DNA of 64,000 nt from Marinobacter santoriniensis NKSG1 (GCF_000347775.1 NZ_APAT01000007.1:1-64000); one strand, 5' to 3'. Counted from the stretch's first letter, positions 46,318-57,818 are shown. A program made the numbers and translations. Notes: generated by a model from the letters alone, not told the origin.

Positions 46318-46356
46318 CCGGAAACGATAAGAAAACGGACAGGAGAGAATACACCC

Positions 46357-46977
46357 ATGACAGATATCCAGCAGACTGTGTACGTAGTTGAGGATGATGA
46401 GGCGGTGCGCGATTCCCTCGAGCTGCTGTTGAAATCCGATGGCAAGCCGGTGCAGACCTATGAGAGCGCGAATGCGTTTTTGCGGGATTACTCCGACAAG
46501 ATGGCCGGCTGTATCGTGCTGGATATCCGGATGCCCGGCATGGACGGGATGGAACTCCAGAAGAAGCTGAACGACAAGCACTCCATCCTGCCCATCATCT
46601 TCGTCACCGGGCATGGCGATGTACCCATGGCGGTTGATGCGATGAAGGAAGGGGCCGTCGATTTTATCCAGAAGCCCTACCGTGAAGAGGCGCTCCTCGA
46701 AAAAATCGAAGCGGCGCTTGAGCAGGACCTTGAGCAGCGCAAGACGCTGGATGAAAAGCAGGAAATCATTCGTCGTATCAAGAGCCTGACGCCCCGGGAG
46801 CATGAAATCATGGACCGGATGATTGCAGGTCAGGCGAACAAGGTCATTGCGATTGAGCTGGAGATCAGCCAGCGCACGGTCGAGATCCATCGTTCCCGGG
46901 TCATGCACAAGATGGGAACCCATTCTCTGGCACATCTTGTTCGTATGGTCTTGTCCGTAAAGGACCTTATCGACTAA
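46357..46977 (+). CDS. FixJ/LuxR-type response regulator (second pair)
   Basis: This 206-residue regulator has a receiver domain with phosphoacceptor D56 (IVLDIRMPGMDG) and a C-terminal LuxR helix-turn-helix (LTPREHEIMDRMIAG, ISQRTVEIHRSRVMHKMG). It precedes, in the same direction, the hybrid kinase at 47028-48602, its likely partner; 50 bases separate them. It is clearly paralogous to the regulator at 30333-31007 (same FixJ-like layout). ATG at 46357 follows ACAGGAGAG. Targets are unknown. Confidence 0.9.
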   Translation: MTDIQQTVYVVEDDEAVRDSLELLLKSDGKPVQTYESANAFLRDYSDKMAGCIVLDIRMPGMDGMELQKKLNDKHSILPIIFVTGHGDVPMAVDAMKEGAVDFIQKPYREEALLEKIEAALEQDLEQRKTLDEKQEIIRRIKSLTPREHEIMDRMIAGQANKVIAIELEISQRTVEIHRSRVMHKMGTHSLAHLVRMVLSVKDLID

Positions 46978-47027
46978 GCGTGCCTGCGTCGGCATGATGG
47001 CGAGACGTTTTTTACCGGCCCGACTCT

Positions 47028-48602
47028 ATGACTGAAACCGTCAGCGAGAATTCCGAGGTGACGGTTCTGTTGGTTGATGACAATCCTCAGAACCTCAAAG
47101 TCCTCTATGAAACCCTGAAAGACAAAGGTTATCGCCTTTTGATCGCCAATGAGGGCGAAAAGGCTCTGGACCTTGCCCACCGGCACCAGCCCGAAGTCAT
47201 TCTGCTGGACATCATGATGCCGGAAATGGACGGCTACGAAGTATGCCAGCGGCTAAAAGACGATCCGCAGACGGCGGATTGCGCTGTTGTATTCCTGTCG
47301 GCCCTGGATGATCTCCAGGCAAAGGTGAAAGGCTTCAACCTCGGCGGGGCGGATTACATCTCCAAACCATTCCAGTCCCAGGAAGTGATTGCGCGGGTAA
47401 AGACCCACGCCAGGGTCATACGGCTCGAACGCGAGCTGCAGGCGCGCAACCGGGAATTGCAGGGGGATCAGGCCCGGATTCTCAACTCTATCAGCGAGGG
47501 CATCTACGGCCTCGACGAGAACGGAATCATCGAGTTTGCCAATCCCGCTGCGGCGCTGATCATGGGAGCGCCCGTTGAAGAGTTGATCGGCCGGGACTTT
47601 TTCGAACTGCATTTTGCAACCTGTTCGGACGATCCTGACGGTCTGCCGGTAAAGGCCACCTGTCGACAGGGGGTTGCCGAGAATCAGCGAGATATCCGTC
47701 TTCAGCGCCTTGATGGAACCGGATTCCCGGCGGAGTATCGCTCCACGCCAAAACTGGACAACGACGAGTTGCATGGCGCAGTGGTGGTTTTCCGGGATAT
47801 TACGGCGGAGCTGGAAAACGAGAGGGAACTCCAGGAGGCCCGGGAGCTGGTTCAGGAGCAGCGTGATCAGCTGGCCCACACGTCCCGTCTGACCACGATG
47901 GGCGAAATGGCCGCGGGTTTTGCCCATGAGGTGAACCAGCCATTGACCGCCATCACCAACTACGCCCGTGTGGCCAAGCGCATGATGGGCAAAGCGTCCC
48001 CGGATCTCCCCCTGTTACAGGAAACGCTGGACAAGATCGAAGCGCAATCCCACCGTGCCAGCGAGATTATTCGCCGGATCCGTCGTTTCATGAAAAAGCC
48101 TGCGACCGGTAAGGAAATCCTCTCGGTGGAGGCGCTTCTGGAAGACACCCGCCAGTTTGCCGAAGTGGATATGAGGAACAACGAGGGCGGGATAGATGTT
48201 CGGCTCGACGACGACTTGCCGGATGTTCTGGCGGATCCGGTGCAGGTGCAACAGGTGGCCCTGAACCTGATCCGCAACGCCCTCGAGTCCACGCGCTCGG
48301 CCGGGGCATCAGAACCGGTACAGGTCAGGGCTTACCTGGCAGGCAGTGCGTGTGTGCGGATCGAGGTTCGCGATCATGGAGTCGGCTTGCCGGATGACGC
48401 CGAAGACAAGCTCTTTCATCCCTTTTACACCACCAAGGACGAAGGCATGGGAATCGGGCTGGCCACCTGTCGCTCGCTCATTCAGGCGCAGGGCGGTGAA
48501 ATCGGTTTTGAGCGCCCTGAAGACGGCGGTGCCCGATTCTTCTTCACGCTCCCGGTATCGGGTGCGGAAGGGGAGCCCTGTCAGCCCCCCGGCACTGATT
48601 AA
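47028..48602 (+). CDS. Hybrid sensor histidine kinase: receiver-PAS-HisKA-HATPase
   Basis: This 524-residue, soluble protein starts with a receiver domain (phosphoacceptor D61 in LLDIMMPEMDGYE), then a coiled linker, a PAS domain (about 150-265; ILNSISEGIYGLDENG, VVVFRDITAELE), a dimerisation helix with H300 in GFAHEVNQPL and an HATPase domain (LNLIRNALEST, DHGVGLPDDAEDKLF, GMGIGLATCRSL). Having the receiver at the N-terminus is the opposite of standard hybrid kinases and suggests it is itself a target of another kinase or the FixJ-like protein. It ends 4 bases inside the convergent MaoC-like gene. Confidence 0.9.
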   Translation: MTETVSENSEVTVLLVDDNPQNLKVLYETLKDKGYRLLIANEGEKALDLAHRHQPEVILLDIMMPEMDGYEVCQRLKDDPQTADCAVVFLSALDDLQAKVKGFNLGGADYISKPFQSQEVIARVKTHARVIRLERELQARNRELQGDQARILNSISEGIYGLDENGIIEFANPAAALIMGAPVEELIGRDFFELHFATCSDDPDGLPVKATCRQGVAENQRDIRLQRLDGTGFPAEYRSTPKLDNDELHGAVVVFRDITAELENERELQEARELVQEQRDQLAHTSRLTTMGEMAAGFAHEVNQPLTAITNYARVAKRMMGKASPDLPLLQETLDKIEAQSHRASEIIRRIRRFMKKPATGKEILSVEALLEDTRQFAEVDMRNNEGGIDVRLDDDLPDVLADPVQVQQVALNLIRNALESTRSAGASEPVQVRAYLAGSACVRIEVRDHGVGLPDDAEDKLFHPFYTTKDEGMGIGLATCRSLIQAQGGEIGFERPEDGGARFFFTLPVSGAEGEPCQPPGTD

Positions 48603-49474
48603 AGCCAGTCAACGCGCCCGGTCAGATGGGGCGCTTCCCCTCTGCTGTTGAGAAGCTGGTAGTCCCAGCCGTTTTGATCAGCCTGCCATTCAAGGATCGC
48701 CTCTCCCGGAAGGAAGAACGGTTTCTTGAACTGGCAGCTCACGGTAAAGGCGCCTCCTTTCCAGTCCTCCTGCTGTTCCAGCTCCGCCAGGATTTTTGCC
48801 TGGCTCCACATGCCATGGGCAATGGCCCTCGGAAATCCGAATGCCCGGGCCGTGAGTGCATGCAGATGAATCGGGTTGCGGTCGCCAGAGACAGCGCCGT
48901 ACTGACGTCCGATGGATTCCGGGGCTCTGATCGACAGGGTTTGCGGAAAATGCTGCAGCTCCGAAGCCTGTTTGTGCCCGGACGTCGTGTCTTTGGGTTG
49001 TGGCTTGCGAAACAGATTGGTGCTGATTTCCTGCCAGGCCAGGGAGCCGGCCGATCGGGCCTCTGTGATAAGGTCGAACTCGATGCCACGGGCGGTTTCC
49101 TGCTGGTTCCCCAGTCGTACGGTCAGATCCAGGGTTTCGCCTGCACCGATAGGACGATGCTGGGTGATGGTGTTTCGGAGATGAACCAGTCCCAGCAAGG
49201 GCAGGGGGAAATCCGGCTCTGTCAGCAATTTCAGGTGCAGCGGGAAAGCGAGGATGTGCGGCCATGTGACCGGGACGCTGCTATGCTGGCCGAATCCGCA
49301 GACCGACGAGTATTCGGCTAATCGTTCGTTGACCGTGGAAACTCCGAGCAGGCACGCTTCAAGTTCGGGGATGGTTGGTTGCGCATCCGGGGCCATTCGT
49401 TTGGGAATCAGGGCCTTGCTGAACAGTGGCAGCAAGGCGGGTGGTCGGTTGCGATAAATCAACGGCGTCGGCAT
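48599..49474 (-). CDS. MaoC-like hydratase/dehydratase-fold protein
   Basis: This 291-residue protein has a hot-dog-fold MaoC signature in its C-terminal half (YGAVSGDRNPIHLHA, then AFGFPRAIAHGM), with the Asp/His pair of (R)-enoyl-CoA hydratases. The N-terminal half appears to be a second, degenerate hot-dog domain (ILAFPLHLKLLTEPDFPLP), so it is a double hot-dog form. Substrate is probably an acyl-CoA, but the sequence does not prove it. It converges with the hybrid kinase, overlapping 4 bases. Confidence 0.82.
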   Translation of the reverse strand: MPTPLIYRNRPPALLPLFSKALIPKRMAPDAQPTIPELEACLLGVSTVNERLAEYSSVCGFGQHSSVPVTWPHILAFPLHLKLLTEPDFPLPLLGLVHLRNTITQHRPIGAGETLDLTVRLGNQQETARGIEFDLITEARSAGSLAWQEISTNLFRKPQPKDTTSGHKQASELQHFPQTLSIRAPESIGRQYGAVSGDRNPIHLHALTARAFGFPRAIAHGMWSQAKILAELEQQEDWKGGAFTVSCQFKKPFFLPGEAILEWQADQNGWDYQLLNSRGEAPHLTGRVDWL

Positions 49475-49683
49475 GGTGCAGGTCTCCTTGTCGCCTGATA
49501 TGCTCTATTATTAACACAGATCGCCTCTGGCCCCTGAATAGAGAGGCTATGCCCGGGATTTTCCGGCTTTTTACACTCTGGTTGAGTCTGGCAAACCCGA
49601 CTGGCTCGATCATTGGCTTGGCACGCCCCGCTGGTTGTCCGGCGGGTCAAAGTAGTACCCATAACTAAAAAAAGCGGGATCTT

Positions 49684-50715
49684 ATGCAGGAACTTCGTGA
49701 CGCGGGAGTAATGTTGCGCCTGATTTACGAGGCGATGAAGAAAAAGGGTGTTGATACCGATGCCGTTTTCAGTCGCCTGGGCGTGGATGAGAGCTATGTG
49801 TACACCGATCAGCTTCGAACGCCTCACAGCGCCCAGCTGTACTTCTGGCAGGCGCTGGAAGATGTGTCCGGAGACCCGGATATCGGTCTTCACCTCGGGC
49901 AGCTGTTGCCCGCCTACAAAGGGCAGGTCCTCGAGTACCTGTTTCTGAGCAGTCCGACCTTCGGAGAGGGGTTGAGGCGCGCCCAGAATTACCAGCGGTT
50001 GCTCAGCGATGCGGCCAATACCGATTTCTTTATCGAGGGCGATAACGCCTGCATGGTCCTGGATGCGGCCTGCGACGATGTCCGCCGGCTCAAGCATTTC
50101 AACGAATGCTTCGCGTTAGGGCTGATCACGTTTTTCCGCTCCATCACCGATGGTCAGTTCTATCCCTCGCGCGTAGAGTTCGAACACAGCCGGGAACAGG
50201 GGCAGGAGCACGTCGCCGAGGTATTTGGCTGCGAGGTTGTGTTTGGTGCGGAGGAGAATCGCCTCTATTTCCCCGTCAGCCTGTTGCAGCATACTTCTCC
50301 GCACGCCGAACCGGAGTTGCTGGATCTGCATGAGCGGTTCGCCAGCGAGCAGGTGGCCCGGTTGGAGAAAAAAGACATCGTCGGGCAGGTGGAGCGTATT
50401 GTTGCCGAACTGCTGGATAGCGGTGAGGTGACGCTGGATGCGGTGGCCGGACGGCTCGGTATCAAGCCCCGAACCCTCCGTACCCGATTGACCGAGGCCG
50501 AAACCAGTTTCAATCAGGTGTTGGCCGAATTCCGCTATCGCCTGGCCCGGCAGCTCCTGGCGACAACGGACGAGTCGATTGATGAAATTGTCTATCTGAC
50601 CGGCTTTTCGGAACCGAGTACGTTTTACCGTGCTTTCAAACGCTGGTCCGGAATGACGCCGATCGAATATCGTCGGACTGCCCAGGGCAAAGACGCCATG
50701 GTGGATGCCATGTAA
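49684..50715 (+). CDS. AraC-family transcriptional regulator
   Basis: This 343-residue protein has an N-terminal ligand-type domain of the kind seen in OruR-like AraC proteins (VMLRLIYEAMKKKGVD, DPDIGLHLGQLLPAYKG), and a C-terminal double helix-turn-helix (TLDAVAGRLGIKPRTLRTRL, SIDEIVYLTGFSEPSTFYRAFKRWSGMTP, listed by parts). No ligand can be assigned. ATG at 49684 follows AAGCGGG. The inverted repeat at 50719-50741 follows its stop. Its neighbours do not reveal a target. Confidence 0.87.
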   Translation: MQELRDAGVMLRLIYEAMKKKGVDTDAVFSRLGVDESYVYTDQLRTPHSAQLYFWQALEDVSGDPDIGLHLGQLLPAYKGQVLEYLFLSSPTFGEGLRRAQNYQRLLSDAANTDFFIEGDNACMVLDAACDDVRRLKHFNECFALGLITFFRSITDGQFYPSRVEFEHSREQGQEHVAEVFGCEVVFGAEENRLYFPVSLLQHTSPHAEPELLDLHERFASEQVARLEKKDIVGQVERIVAELLDSGEVTLDAVAGRLGIKPRTLRTRLTEAETSFNQVLAEFRYRLARQLLATTDESIDEIVYLTGFSEPSTFYRAFKRWSGMTPIEYRRTAQGKDAMVDAM

Positions 50716-50718
50716 AAA

Positions 50719-50741
50719 GTTTTCCGTTTTTTTCGGAAAAC
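50719..50741 (-). terminator. Hairpin between araC-type gene and the tRNA-Asp promoter
   Basis: GTTTTCCG (50719-50726) pairs with CGGAAAAC (50734-50741) around seven Ts. Read on the minus strand it is followed by TTTTT, so it is a good minus-strand terminator; on the plus strand it lacks a T-run after the stem. It ends three bases before the -35 box. Confidence 0.5.
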
Positions 50742-50743
50742 CG

Positions 50744-50771
50744 TTGACATGTTTCAGGGCGTCTTTATAAT
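50744..50771 (+). promoter_or_regulatory. Near-consensus sigma-70 promoter for tRNA-Asp
   Basis: TTGACA (50744-50749), a 16-base spacer and TATAAT (50766-50771) match the consensus exactly. A GC-rich GCGCCC stretch after the -10 box fits a growth-rate/stringently controlled discriminator. The tRNA begins 98 bases downstream. Confidence 0.88.
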
Positions 50772-50869
50772 GCGCCCTCGTTGTCACCGAGCAGTCACAC
50801 CCCTGACGGCTAAGCCTTTAACAGATCTGGTTTTTGATCGATGTTGGAGAGCACGGTGGTGACCCACGC

Positions 50870-50946
50870 GGAGCGGTAGTTCAGCTGGTTAGAATACCGG
50901 CCTGTCACGCCGGGGGTCGCGGGTTCGAGTCCCGTCCGCTCCGCCA
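50870..50946 (+). tRNA. tRNA-Asp (anticodon GTC)
   Basis: The 77-base gene folds into a standard cloverleaf: acceptor GGAGCGG with CCGCTCC, anticodon arm centred on CTGTCAC (anticodon GTC), T-arm GTTCGAGTC and an encoded GCCA end. A consensus promoter lies upstream. Confidence 0.97.
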
Positions 50947-51105
50947 TTTTCCTTCCCTTGTTTTCATTCTGCTTCTTCCGTAATTGACTCCAAACTGTCA
51001 TAAAGACGTTTTATTTTGTCTCTCAAAAGTGTCATTCGAGAGACGGTTGATGTCTGAATACGAAGAAGAACTTCTTGAAATCTGTTTTGACGAACTTGCT
51101 GACGA

Positions 51106-52209
51106 TCAGGACTTTGTCGACGACGCCACAGAGCTCTGAATCTGTTCAGGCGGCAGGTTGTTATTTACTGCCTGGCGGAGTTGTTTACGTCTTTCGCCGG
51201 GACTGATTCCAAACCAGCGCTGGTACGCCTTGTGAAAAGCCGGCGGGTTGGCAAACCCCAGCAGCCAGGCGATTTCCGACAGGGAGCTGTCGGTTTCCCG
51301 CAGATAATCCTCGGCCAGCTGCTGGCGGGTCTTGTCCAGTAATTGCCGGAAGCCGGTGCCCTCTGATGCCAGGTGCCGTTGCAAGGTCCAGGGTGTCATA
51401 CCCAGGCGTGCGGCGACCCTTTCCAGCGACGGCGTTTCTCCCCTAAACATGGGCGTCATCAGATGGCGCACCCGATCTGACATCTGCCAGCCGCGGCGGA
51501 TGTTTTCGAGTTCCTGTTCGCACAGTCTGCCCAGCTGTTCATGCATGGCAGGATGGGCCTGGTTGCTTGGCTGGCGCCAGGCACTTTCCTTGAAGGTCAG
51601 GCTGTTGCCGCCTGCTCCGAACTCGACCGGGCATCGGAACCAGCTTTCAAACAGATCGTCCAGTCCATTGGACCGGTATTCGATGGAAACCTTTTCGAGA
51701 AGGTCGTACCGGCCGGTCAGTGTTCGGGCAAACTGGGTCCATGCAGCCAACACCGAGTCCACCACGAAGTAGTTGTATGGGTTATAAGGGCGTATGGAGT
51801 AAAAATGGACGGTGCGACGCTCTGGCTCGATGGACGGGCGACCGCGGCTGTTCTGGCTGGTCAGCAGCGAGTAGCGGATCAGTGTCCTCAGGGCCTGGCT
51901 CACAGTCGGGGCGGTCTCGGCTGCGATCCCCGCAAGGCCGGCATCCACTGGTCGGCTGAGTGCACCCATGCGCAACCCCAGCGCGGGGTTTCCCGAATCC
52001 CGGATAGCGGCGTGTCCCATGCGCATGAACCGGGGTATGCTGATTCTTGCTTCGGGTGAGGCAAGCCCGGTTTCGTCCAGACCGAACTGCAGTGCCAGCC
52101 CCCGGGCATCGGCCCCTTCTTCCTCGGCGGCCCGCAGTAGCACGGATACGTAGAGCATGCTGATGTCGCCAAGGGCGTTCCGGTGAGTGGCGTCCTGGTT
52201 TCGTGGCAT
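51106..52209 (-). CDS. AraC-family transcriptional regulator, divergent from fadH
   Basis: This 367-residue protein has an N-terminal AraC-type sensing domain (YVSVLLRAAEEEGADARG, NPALGLRMGALSRP) and a C-terminal double helix-turn-helix (LERVAARLGMTPWTLQRHL, LSEIAWLLGFANPPAFHKAYQRWFG by parts). It starts 140 bases from, and divergent to, fadH and may regulate it, possibly in response to fatty acids; this is inference from position. The C-terminal tail is polar. Confidence 0.87.
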   Translation of the reverse strand: MPRNQDATHRNALGDISMLYVSVLLRAAEEEGADARGLALQFGLDETGLASPEARISIPRFMRMGHAAIRDSGNPALGLRMGALSRPVDAGLAGIAAETAPTVSQALRTLIRYSLLTSQNSRGRPSIEPERRTVHFYSIRPYNPYNYFVVDSVLAAWTQFARTLTGRYDLLEKVSIEYRSNGLDDLFESWFRCPVEFGAGGNSLTFKESAWRQPSNQAHPAMHEQLGRLCEQELENIRRGWQMSDRVRHLMTPMFRGETPSLERVAARLGMTPWTLQRHLASEGTGFRQLLDKTRQQLAEDYLRETDSSLSEIAWLLGFANPPAFHKAYQRWFGISPGERRKQLRQAVNNNLPPEQIQSSVASSTKS

Positions 52210-52271
52210 TCGATCTCAACTTTATCAGTGATGTTATTACAGGATAACAGAAAGTCGTTTTTGGATATTGA

Positions 52272-54413
<2,142 letters not shown>

Positions 54414-54505
54414 TCACAAAACGTTGCAGTTTTCCGCTGTCCATCGGGGATTGTCTGGCTAGACTATTGTAAAGCTAGGCAATCCCTGACCCCGGAGTTT
54501 AACGA

Positions 54506-55759
54506 ATGGCATCTGCCGCACCGGCACCCGACGGCTACTCAGCCGTATTTTTTATGGAAGGAGGAAGCGTCGCCCGACAGATGCGGGCTTCGGAGTTTGG
54601 TGCTTTCCTGGATGGTTACGTCGGACTGTCGGATCTTGCCGAGACAGACGTCCGCGCTGTTCTTGTGGATCTCGGAACGGATCTGCTGGTGCGCTCGTTG
54701 GTGTTCTTCCGTATCTGGTTCGATGAAGAGGGCCGGGCGGATACCAACTGGAATATCCCCATCGAAGAGCTGGCGAAGCGCGGCGCAAAGGGCCCGGATA
54801 TGGGAGCGGGACCCATTCGCCTGGTCTGCCGGAGCCAATGCCCCGACCCAAAGTTGGTCCAGGAACTCTGGGATCCCGACATGACGCCGGGCAACAATCA
54901 CTTCCAGGCCATCCGTAAAGCCGTCGACGCCAATACCCTCAAGTTCAGGAAAGTCGAGCCGGTTGAGGAAGATATCCCGGTTCTGAATGCCGCTCCGGCC
55001 CCTGAGTCCCGGGCACCCGAGGGGGTGCCGGACGGAGAGGGCCGGGATCGTGCCCGCCTGGCCCAGTTGATCCGGGAGCAGCGCCTTCGTATAAAAACAC
55101 TGCAAAGCGTCCATCGGGATGCCATGTCAGACATCCAGCGGGAGCACCGGCTGGAAATGCAGGCCCTGCGCGGCGAGCTCAACGAACTCGAGCAGAAATA
55201 TGAGCGCCAGCGTCTCAGTAATGAACAGCTCAAGAAGCGGCTTGCTGAGCGGAATGAACAATACCTGTCGATGCAGGAGCGTCTGGAGGGGGTAGACGGT
55301 GAGCGTGCCAGAAACGACGCCAATGCCGACGCGGAACTGGTGCTTCTGAGAGAGCAGCTCGATCGACGTCAACGTGAGCTTGAATTGCGGGACGAGCGGA
55401 TTGTGGCTCTGGAACAGGAGAACCACGAGCTCCAGCATGTCGAGCCGACCGAGAACTCCATTCTGGAGCACCTGCAGAAGCAATCGGTCTTTCTGGTGGC
55501 GTATCACCCGGGGCTGGGCCATGTCACGCTGCCGTACGATGACATCGAAAGCTACTTCAAAAACCCCGTGGCGTATGCGGCAGAGCGTTGCGGTGTCAAT
55601 GAGCCGGCCTACCGGGAATGGCTGGATCATTACGAGAATCCGGTGTGCCGTCACCAGGACAGCGACGGCAATGTGTGCGAAGAACCAATCATGAGGGTCA
55701 GTCAGCCGTCGGAATTCAGACCGGGTAAAGACGATCGATGCGAAAAGCATCAAGCCTGA
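54506..55759 (+). CDS. Coiled-coil hypothetical protein with a C-terminal Cys/His cluster
   Basis: This 417-residue protein has a folded N-terminal region (about 1-150), a long acidic-basic coiled coil (about 185-320: LIREQRLRIKTLQSVHRD, ELNELEQKYERQRL, RRQRELELRDERIVALEQE by parts) and a C-terminal domain (LVAYHPGLGHVTLPYDDIESYF) ending with cysteine/histidine residues (CRHQDSDGNVCEE, DDRCEKHQ) that may bind zinc. No family is recognised. It lies between fadH and nadK. Similar architecture suggests a structural or scaffolding role, which is a guess. Confidence 0.72.
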   Translation: MASAAPAPDGYSAVFFMEGGSVARQMRASEFGAFLDGYVGLSDLAETDVRAVLVDLGTDLLVRSLVFFRIWFDEEGRADTNWNIPIEELAKRGAKGPDMGAGPIRLVCRSQCPDPKLVQELWDPDMTPGNNHFQAIRKAVDANTLKFRKVEPVEEDIPVLNAAPAPESRAPEGVPDGEGRDRARLAQLIREQRLRIKTLQSVHRDAMSDIQREHRLEMQALRGELNELEQKYERQRLSNEQLKKRLAERNEQYLSMQERLEGVDGERARNDANADAELVLLREQLDRRQRELELRDERIVALEQENHELQHVEPTENSILEHLQKQSVFLVAYHPGLGHVTLPYDDIESYFKNPVAYAAERCGVNEPAYREWLDHYENPVCRHQDSDGNVCEEPIMRVSQPSEFRPGKDDRCEKHQA

Positions 55760-55871
55760 TCCTGCCAAGCTTTTTTCAGAATCCCGCCGAGTTTCGTTAC
55801 ACTGTACGCCATCGTTACAGGGGGTCAGACCTTGCCTGCCTCTGTTGCATCCCGTGAATACAGGAAACCTC

Positions 55872-56756
55872 ATGGATCAATTCAGGAATATCGGCGTCAT
55901 TGGGCGAATGGGCAGCGTCAAGGTGGTGGAAACCCTGCGCCAGCTCAAGCAATACCTTCTTGCCCAAAACTACCAGGTCATTCTCGAAGAGGATACGGCG
56001 GGCATGATCCCGGGTCACGGCTTGCAGGTGGCCAGCAAGAAACTGCTGGGAGAAATCTGTGACCTCGTTATTGTAGTTGGTGGCGATGGCAGCCTGTTGG
56101 GCGCTGCCCGCGAACTGGCCAAGTCCAAGATTCCATTGTTGGGTGTCAATCGCGGCCGTCTGGGCTTTCTCACGGATATTTCACCCTCGGACCTGGAGGA
56201 GCGCCTCGGAAAGGTCCTGGAAGGCGAGTACATCGAAGAAACCCGCTTTCTGCTGGATGGCCACGTCGAGCGTAATGGTCAGCCCCTGGGGTTTGGCAGT
56301 GCCCTCAACGACGTGGTGCTTCACCCGGGCAAATCCACCCGGATGATCGGCTTCGATCTCTTCATCGACGGCCATTTTGTGTACAGCCAGCGTTCTGATG
56401 GTCTGATCGTGTCAACGCCGACCGGCTCGACGGCCTATTCGTTGTCTGCCGGCGGTCCGATCATGCATCCCAAACTGGATGCCATCGTGCTGGTCCCCAT
56501 GTTTCCGCATACCCTCAGCAGCCGGCCGATCGTGGTGGACGGGAAAAGCGAGATCAAGCTGGTGATTGGCGAAACCAACGAGACCTATCCCCAGATCAGT
56601 TTTGACGGGCAGATGAACATTTCCTGCGCGCCGGGCGACATCATTCGCATCATTAAAAAGCCCTTCAAGATCCGGCTCATTCATCCGACGGACCACAATT
56701 TCTATGCCACCTGCCGCGACAAGCTTGGCTGGGCAAGTGAGATCGCAGCGAGTTAA
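55872..56756 (+). CDS. nadK: NAD kinase
   Basis: NadK phosphorylates NAD to NADP using ATP or polyphosphate. The ATG at 55872 gives 294 residues, close to the E. coli protein (292), with AGGAAA upstream; a start at 55845 is not needed. Motifs are GGDGSLLGAAREL (70-82), RGRLGFLTDI, and the NAD-binding DGLIVSTPTGSTAYSLSAGGP region. It is followed two bases later by a metallophosphoesterase gene in the same direction, so they form an operon. Confidence 0.95.
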   Translation: MDQFRNIGVIGRMGSVKVVETLRQLKQYLLAQNYQVILEEDTAGMIPGHGLQVASKKLLGEICDLVIVVGGDGSLLGAARELAKSKIPLLGVNRGRLGFLTDISPSDLEERLGKVLEGEYIEETRFLLDGHVERNGQPLGFGSALNDVVLHPGKSTRMIGFDLFIDGHFVYSQRSDGLIVSTPTGSTAYSLSAGGPIMHPKLDAIVLVPMFPHTLSSRPIVVDGKSEIKLVIGETNETYPQISFDGQMNISCAPGDIIRIIKKPFKIRLIHPTDHNFYATCRDKLGWASEIAAS

Positions 56757-56758
56757 CC

Positions 56759-57772
56759 ATGGCAGGACAACGACCCGCCGCACAACGCGGCTTCGACATC
56801 ATCGGGGATATCCACGGCTGTGCGCATACCCTGGAGCGTCTGCTCGATCGAATGGGCTACCGCAAGGTCAATGGCGTCTATCGGCACCCATCCAGGCAGG
56901 CCATCTTTATTGGCGACATCATTGACCGCGGACCACGGATCCGGGAGGCGCTTCACCTCGTGCGGGACATGGTCGAGCATGGCTCCGCGCGCATTGTGAT
57001 GGGCAACCACGAGTACAATGCACTGGGTTATTGTACCCGGGCACGGGCTGGCAGCGGTAAGACCTGGTTGCGGGAACATACCCCCCGGCACAACCGTCTG
57101 ATCAAGGAAACCCTGGAACAGTTTGACGCGTATCCCCATGAGTGGAACGAGTTTCTGGAGTGGTTCTACACGATTCCCCTGTTCATCGAGGACGAGGATT
57201 TCCGGGTGGTTCATGCGTGTTGGGATGGCGACCTGATCGAGAAATTCAAGGCGTTGCAGGGCGGACCGTATATTGATGACGATTTTCTCCACGCGTCCGC
57301 CGCGATCGAATCGTTTGCCGGGCAGGTAATGGACACCCTGCTGCGGGGAACCGATCTCCGGCTTCCCGAGGGAATGTCAATTACCGGTCGCGATGGCTAT
57401 GTGCGGGAGTTTTTCAGGACCAAATTCTGGGCCGACAACCCGCGTACCTATGCCGATGTGGTGTTCCAGCCCGATCCGCTGCCGCCCGAAGTGGCCAGCC
57501 AGGTTCTGACCGATCGGGAACGGGCGCAGCTGATCAGCTATCCGATCGATGCCCCGCCGGTGTTTGTCGGACATTACTGGATGGAAGGCGAGCCTGCTCC
57601 GTTGAAATCCAACGTTGCCTGCATCGATTTCAGTGCCGTCAAGTACGGACGCCTGGTGGCCTATCGGTTCGACGGCGAGAAGGCACTTTCGCCGGACAAA
57701 TTTGTCTGGGTAGAAGTAGAGCGCCCGGAGGCCCCGGACTATCCGACCAGCGAGGACAGTGTCGCACGCTAG
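56759..57772 (+). CDS. Metallophosphoesterase
   Basis: This 337-residue calcineurin-like phosphoesterase has the metal-binding set FDIIGDIHGCAHTL (GDxHG), FIGDIIDRGP (GDxxDRG) and MGNHEYN (GNHE), with a later VGHYW histidine. The substrate is unknown; relatives act on diadenosine tetraphosphate, phosphoproteins or other phosphate esters. It starts two bases after the nadK stop and is therefore translationally coupled with it. A stop and about 45 bases separate it from glpG. Confidence 0.88.
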   Translation: MAGQRPAAQRGFDIIGDIHGCAHTLERLLDRMGYRKVNGVYRHPSRQAIFIGDIIDRGPRIREALHLVRDMVEHGSARIVMGNHEYNALGYCTRARAGSGKTWLREHTPRHNRLIKETLEQFDAYPHEWNEFLEWFYTIPLFIEDEDFRVVHACWDGDLIEKFKALQGGPYIDDDFLHASAAIESFAGQVMDTLLRGTDLRLPEGMSITGRDGYVREFFRTKFWADNPRTYADVVFQPDPLPPEVASQVLTDRERAQLISYPIDAPPVFVGHYWMEGEPAPLKSNVACIDFSAVKYGRLVAYRFDGEKALSPDKFVWVEVERPEAPDYPTSEDSVAR

Positions 57773-57818
57773 CCGGAGGGCTTCCCTTCAGTCCACGTCC
57801 TATCAGTGAGGTTAACTC

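Noticed and set aside
50870-50946. tRNA-Asp as an attachment site for an integrated element
   Set aside because: No integrase or duplicated tRNA end nearby; flanking genes look like core chromosome.
51049-51137. 29-residue, very acidic open frame (starts MSEYEEELLEICFDEL) after tRNA-Asp
   Set aside because: Short, overlaps the 3' end of the convergent AraC-type gene and has only a weak ribosome site; no way to tell from chance.
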